DNA of 64,000 nucleotides, from contig NC_092580.1 in the NCBI RefSeq assembly GCF_037975245.1, positions 21,874,501 to 21,938,500 on the forward strand. Reading direction: 5' to 3'. The DNA comes from Apostichopus japonicus. Lineage: Eukaryota > Echinodermata > Holothuroidea > Aspidochirotida > Stichopodidae. Under the pieces are notes generated by a model that did no database searches, had not been told where the DNA came from, and saw nothing but the letters and a program-made list of their open reading frames with translations. The translations under genes were made by a program, and so were the position numbers. Positions 58,739-64,000 of the stretch are shown piece by piece; position 1 is the first letter of the stretch, and every line of letters begins with the position of its first letter.

Positions 58739-61700
58739 CATCTGCGACAAATCTGAAAATATTCTACTGTCCTATGCCAAAGATATTGATGTTCAAGTTA
58801 TTGAAATTCATTTTAAGAAGAGCTTGACTTAAACCAGATTTACAGGAAAAGTGAAAAAGATCATAATAATGTACAGTTTACCTGCAGTACAGTGTTAATT
58901 ACAAACATATTGGGTTTATATTGCTATTATTAATGTAATATCATATCCCAATTCAATCTGATATAATTTCAACCCATCAAAGCCATTTCTTCAGGTAGCT
59001 ATGCTGTTTTGCTAACTTCAATGTAACTCAACACACAAAGAAGTATAGGACCTACAGTTCATTAATAATTCTGAGAATGTAATAGCATTTACATAACATG
59101 CAATTACTTTATCCGATGATGCAATCTTGTAATCTAGACGACACAGGCAAAACGTCACACCGGTTCATCATCACGACATGAATCAGTTCTTTAGACGAGG
59201 CCTGGAGAAAGATGCAATTCACTTTTGAGGAGACAGGTAAGTGATTAGAGAGCAAATTATGAAAATTTGACAGTATATGTAACTTTTACTAACTTTGACC
59301 AGCTTCGTTAACACTGGGGATAATTAATGTTAAATAATGCTTTAATCAAGTCACACTCTCACACATTTGCATTCCCTACTTCCTCAAACAGTTCTGTACA
59401 TCGCTCTTCTCGTGGTCTACTCTGGTTTGATCATGATAAAAAGGTTTCACAGTCACACGAAACACCTTCCATCACTAATGGACTACGCTGGGTGTCAAAC
59501 TTCTGGGAAAATATATGATGTTATATATCCTGATTGCAAAATGTATGAAAGCAGAAGAAGAAAAAACCCAGTCGACATGCAGCCACAATGATCTTTCAGA
59601 CCGTAACATATTCCACACTCAGCCTATACCTATATGTAACATGTACCATGCTGATAACATTCTACTGCATAATTTTGCTCAGACTAACAGCTGACATTGC
59701 AAAGCTTTTTTCAATATATATTTGGCCAAATATGTAAATGGTTAGATCACAATTGCCCTGTTTTGTACTTTACGGCCATAAACTAAGTTCTTTATTACAT
59801 TTTTTTACTAAATAATAATTTAATGAGACAATACACTGATGGATAAAGATGATATCAGTGAGTAAATGAAGTCACAGAAAAATGCCAATTGTCTGTTTTT
59901 ACTGCAAAACCGCAGACTGGCAACAAGTATTGGCTAGCTGGAATCATACGTAATGAGTAATGATATTGTAAGGTTCGAAGCTGCAGCTTGCATGCATTGT
60001 TATTCAAATATTGTGATCATTCACAATGCTATGTAGAAATAATTCTGCCTCCTATCAAGGCAATTGTCCAATAAATAAATTAGTTCATTCAGGAAATAGT
60101 AGAAATTAGGGATGATTATTATAAAAAACCCAAACAACCTAAAAAGGTAGACTTTCAGTTCTATCTTCTATATAGTATTAACAGCAAATCTGCCAGTTTG
60201 CATATCAAACATACATTCAGTATGATCTACTGTACATATCGTGAACATTTATATACCCGTACAGTAACTGTGCAAAATATTAACCTAAAGGCAGACGATC
60301 CAATCTGCTCGACAAAACAGACGATAGACGCATCGATGTATCACAGATTTGCCCGTTGCATATTTAAGTTTAAGTACCGGCAGATCATTAATTTAGAATG
60401 AAGACAATACATGAACTTCAAAAGTACATCTCACACAATTCAGATATTATATATACAGTACATTATATCCTTGGTGATAATATACAATGTCGTTGTCTAC
60501 TGATTTTATACAAATGCGCAGCTACAGAGAATGCCAGTGATGTTTGTCTTGTGCATTATCTTTATACAATATAGAATACTGTAGTATAGATGGCTACATT
60601 ATCTGTAAGGAAATCACTGCATCTTATATTGATTTATGATATGGCGTTTTATCAGTTTTTATCTTTATCTTAAAGCCTTTCACTCATCAGCTATCTCCCT
60701 CTAGTATACTTCTCTCATTTTGCATTGTCTTGTTTAATATTAATACCATTGATCAGGCTTGAATACTTCTCAACCAAATCTGTTTTTTTTTAAATTTATT
60801 TCTCTTTTTTTATTTTTTATGTATTGTATACACAAAAGAGCCTGTGTTTGATTTGTTAGGTTTTCTCAACGATGCTTTTAGGAGAGCTACGATTACAGCC
60901 GTCGAGCTTTGCCTCAATCCTCAGGGGAGGAAGCGCAAGGTACATCAGCATAGCAAATTGACGATCTGTGCTATTAAACAACAAATGGAATAAGTCTTTC
61001 GTGAAATTTATCGGGCGATAACGTTCCATAATCGTTGTTTGCACAGCAAAAGCTGAAATGTGGTACTGTTTACAATCGAAAGGCCACCAAGGAATCGTAT
61101 GTTTAGGCAAACCAGGTCATTAATTGATTTGCAATGAATAGAATTACTAGCTAATTTGTTTTCACAAGCGGTCAATGACTCTCCGTATTTCCATTGAGAA
61201 AACATGCCAATGTTAATTCTAGAGTAATATTTTCATTTTTATTTATTTTTCTTCAAGATGTTATCTTGGAGAACAATTGAATAACTTTGCCTGAAAATGT
61301 GATATGAATATGTGGCTCAAATTTAATTGATTAATTGCCTATAATTTCTAAGCCTTATATTCTCTTTTTGTCTGTGTGTACCATTTTGATCCAATATTGG
61401 AAATTCCCTTGTTTTCCATTTTTTTTTCCTGTTTTCCATTTTTGTTCCTTTTTAAATGTACTGACTTGAGCCCATATACGTAATATGCAGAAGTATGCTA
61501 AAGGATAGATTACTGTGAAAGATGACTTATTGCGAATTTCTTGTTGAACTATCAAAAGTGTCCTCCAAGTTACCTTGAGGGAAAACCAAATTTCCTTTTA
61601 ATTATTTAAACAATGGAACAGTATTAAATCCTGTGAGATAACCGACTCTACTGCTCTGAGGCCGGTTGTCCTACAGGTATATGTCCACGACTTCAAATCT

Positions 61701-62610
61701 AGGTGACCAGCAAACTTTTAGATATTTTACTAAAGAGTCTGTTCAGATGATGATATATAATTGAAACATGTGTGTAGCATAGTATCCATATGCATATATG
61801 CATATGCATACCATATGCATATGCATGACCATATGCATAGCATGGTTATACGGAATAGTAGTAATAACATCCACTCCCATTTTTGATTCAAAGATCTGGA
61901 ACTTTGCAAAAGTTGTTCATATTCCATACTGGCCTTTGATCTGTGCACAAATTGATGCACCTGCAGGGATGCATGTGACCTGACATGACAGGCCTATATA
62001 ATTCATCCATGCTCTAGTAATTGAAGACGGGAACAGTAAGTGATAGCCTGGCCGCCTACCTACTGTGAACTAGATTTATTGTGTGCCAATGAGTCACATC
62101 AGAGACTATTATTTGTTTGTGATTTGCTCAAAGATATATTTCATGGAATGGTTTCATTCGGCACTGACTGATGTCAATGAAGCTTCCACCATACTTTACT
62201 TTAAATAGTAAAACCAACAATAATAATGCATAAGATTAAAAATATAGTATATATACTTTACAAATCCTTTCTCTGCTAAGGCATTTAATTCTATTAAAAG
62301 GAAACTGAATTAAGGCAGAACTTGTAATTAGCGACTAACACAGGTCCTTCCTATCCTCGTGTTAATCTATTTGTTCATTTTTTTCAGTATAAAAGTGTTT
62401 TTCACTCATCTCTATCTATTCCTTTCTTATTATTTCTCTTTTCATTTCCTTTTCCAGTTTTCTGATTTCCTGTCTCTTTCTTGTCAATAATCCATTTGCT
62501 TTCTTGAATTGAGGCTTCTTTGTTCTTTTTTTCCCCTTTATGGTGCACTAGCCTTGTTAACTAAATTTAGTGTCCTTCATATAATGCTATTTTTCTGAGT
62601 GTTAATTACA
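58739..62610. other. Non-coding sequence, no supportable gene
   Basis: Frames at 59327-59591 (plus) and 60856-61110 (minus) are the most protein-like, but no family was recognised. A palindromic ATATGCAT-rich tract lies at 61787-61840. Confidence 0.45.
61787..61840. repeat. CATATGCATATG palindromic repeat
   Basis: Overlapping copies of CATATGCATATG, each its own reverse complement, across about 50 bases. Confidence 0.85.
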
Positions 62611-62687
62611 TATTATTATCAGAAGTAAATCTGAATTGAATTCTGAGATCACATCCCTTACAATTATGAACTAGTTTAATCTCTGTT
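62611..62687. repeat. 77-bp direct repeat, left copy
   Basis: TATTATTATCAGAAGTAAAT through CTCTGTT matches 63042-63118 with only a few base differences. Confidence 0.85.
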
Positions 62688-62873
62688 CGTTCATACTTAG
62701 TAAAGATTCCTAAATCCTATTGGTCCATTCAGGTCAGCTGACCGTGGTTAATCCTGTGAGTAACGCACGGTAAAATTACAGGGCATCACTTTAATAAATC
62801 TTTGGTTATATTGTAACCAAAAATGTTTTGTTTTATGATTTTTCCCCCACACAAATGGTAGTGTATGAATGAA

Positions 62874-63040
62874 CAGGGTTAATCAACGGTCTAGCGTGCG
62901 TTACTCACATGATTAATGCACTCCGGGTGTTAATGCTATCGCTGCATGCACTCGGGCTCCGCCCTCGTGCATTGCTTGCATTATCCCCCGATCGTGCATT
63001 AATCCTGTGAGTAACGCACGCTAGACCGTTGATTAACCCC
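62874..63040. mobile_element. Hairpin element (MITE-like) with ~46-bp inverted arms
   Basis: The left arm (62874-62921, core AATCAACGGTCTAGCGTGCG then TTACTCAC) is matched inverted by the right arm (62994-63040) with one clear mismatch and small end differences. The 72-base loop contains a GC-rich hairpin (GCACTCGGGCTCCGCCCTCGTGC region) in otherwise AT-rich DNA. The arm core GTGAGTAACGCACG also occurs once more at 62757-62770. No coding capacity; superfamily not assigned. Confidence 0.7.
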
Positions 63041-63041
63041 T

Positions 63042-63118
63042 TATTATTATCAGAAGTAAATCTGAATTAAATTCTGAGAGCACATCCCTTACAATTATGA
63101 AATAGTTTTATCTCTGTT
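63042..63118. repeat. 77-bp direct repeat, right copy
   Basis: Second copy of 62611-62687, directly abutting the hairpin element. Confidence 0.85.
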
Positions 63119-64000
63119 GAAATATGTTAACAAAATTCAATTCTAAATAATAAAGTAAAAAAAAAAACACATTAATGCAATTTAAGATATGAATTCATGA
63201 TTATTTTTGCTCAGATTTGATACAGGGGCGATTCAGTTAAAGGTTAAAATATAAGTGAATCCATGCAACTGAATATTCAATATATAAAGAGCCCTCAGGC
63301 CGTTAACCAGCTTAACCACAGCTGTTTGAATCACTTTTTGTAAGCATATTTGTATGACTTCAGTGCAAATGTCAAAATATCAAAAATTCATTGCATCGGT
63401 TCTCACCACTCGATATAATTTCGGGAACAAGAAGGTAAAAATTCTGTTTTTTAAGGTTCATGGCCTCTTGGGTGCAACATGACACAGATATGAAAATTAG
63501 TATATGATTGTACACGTTTTGGCCAAGCCTTAGGCATGGAACTTTAATTACATTCTATACAAGAAGATGTAAAATTTGATTTACTGATGAAAATCTTTGT
63601 AATTTCAAAAACGAGGAATGCAATATTTGGTAGGTTTGGTAGATTTGAGTGCATATGTAGAAAGGAAACAGCAAAATACGTAAGCAAGGAGTCAAGGAAA
63701 TACAAAGGCAACAAAGGTCTTTTCTTGAATTTTTTATTTGTTCTCTTAATAACTCATTTGTACCTAAAACATATTTTTTTTGCATTAAGAACTATTTTTG
63801 CAAGCTTTCCAAACATTCCTTTTAATAATCGTATAAATAGTACCTAATTCAGAATATATACTTTTATTTAACCTTTACTCCTTGGCATACATGTACTAAA
63901 ACTTCAAAATCTTTATCTTAATGTCATATCTAAACAAATATTTCCACAGTACTATTGTACACACCATACACCCACCCACCCACTCGTCTATAAGGGATAC
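63119..64000. other. Non-coding sequence to the window end
   Basis: No gene was recognised. Overlapping frames on both strands at 63555-63847 have no domain. The window ends in CCCACCCACCCAC. Confidence 0.45.

Noticed and set aside
58325-58832. Three parallel plus-strand frames of 100-143 codons
   Set aside because: A 20-bp stop-free repeat opens all three frames; the flanks carry no domain.

Overview
This window looks like a stretch of an AT-rich animal nuclear genome, probably a marine invertebrate. There is no dense bacterial-style gene packing. Coding sequence comes as short exons with GT/AG boundaries and kilobase-scale introns, and most of the rest is microsatellite, minisatellite and transposon sequence. 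An echinoderm or related deuterostome would fit (tRNA-derived SINE pieces, and a fold-back element with tandem-repeat arms like the sea urchin TU class), but the window alone does not settle the species.

One host gene is clear. Five exons on the minus strand (47466-47661, 34203-34448, 19057-19180, 17653-17762, 12239-12415) join in compatible phases into the middle of a major facilitator superfamily transporter of the MFSD4 family (MFSD4A / MFSD4B, the NaGLT1-type sugar transporters). The first coding exon should lie above 47661, beyond or hidden in this window. The last exons should lie below 12239; only a weak candidate (7418-7542) was found. The gene therefore spans at least 35 kb of the window.

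A 9.26-kb Ty3/gypsy-type LTR retrotransposon (21032-30295, plus strand) sits antisense in the 15-kb intron between the second and third of these exons. It has nearly identical LTRs, a 4-bp target duplication, gag with a zinc knuckle, protease, reverse transcriptase, RNase H and integrase, but its reading frame is interrupted several times. It landed inside an older repeat whose body (about 30440-33140) is a tandem array of ~400-bp units packed with AGGTCA half-sites.

Other mobile DNA includes a hAT-like MITE (39975-40721, 8-bp duplication), a TU-like fold-back element (45404-46566, tandem 22-bp arms in inverted orientation), a hairpin element (62874-63040) between 77-bp direct repeats, and SINE fragments (38119-38185, 53586-53661, 56306-56384, 56636-56681). 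Many minisatellites are present. Two grow directly out of splice junctions of the MFSD4 gene: about 20 copies of the acceptor of the 19057-19180 exon (19171-20150), and four copies of the donor of the 12239-12415 exon (12103-12258). These are the most unusual structures here. The remaining intervals show no supportable gene.
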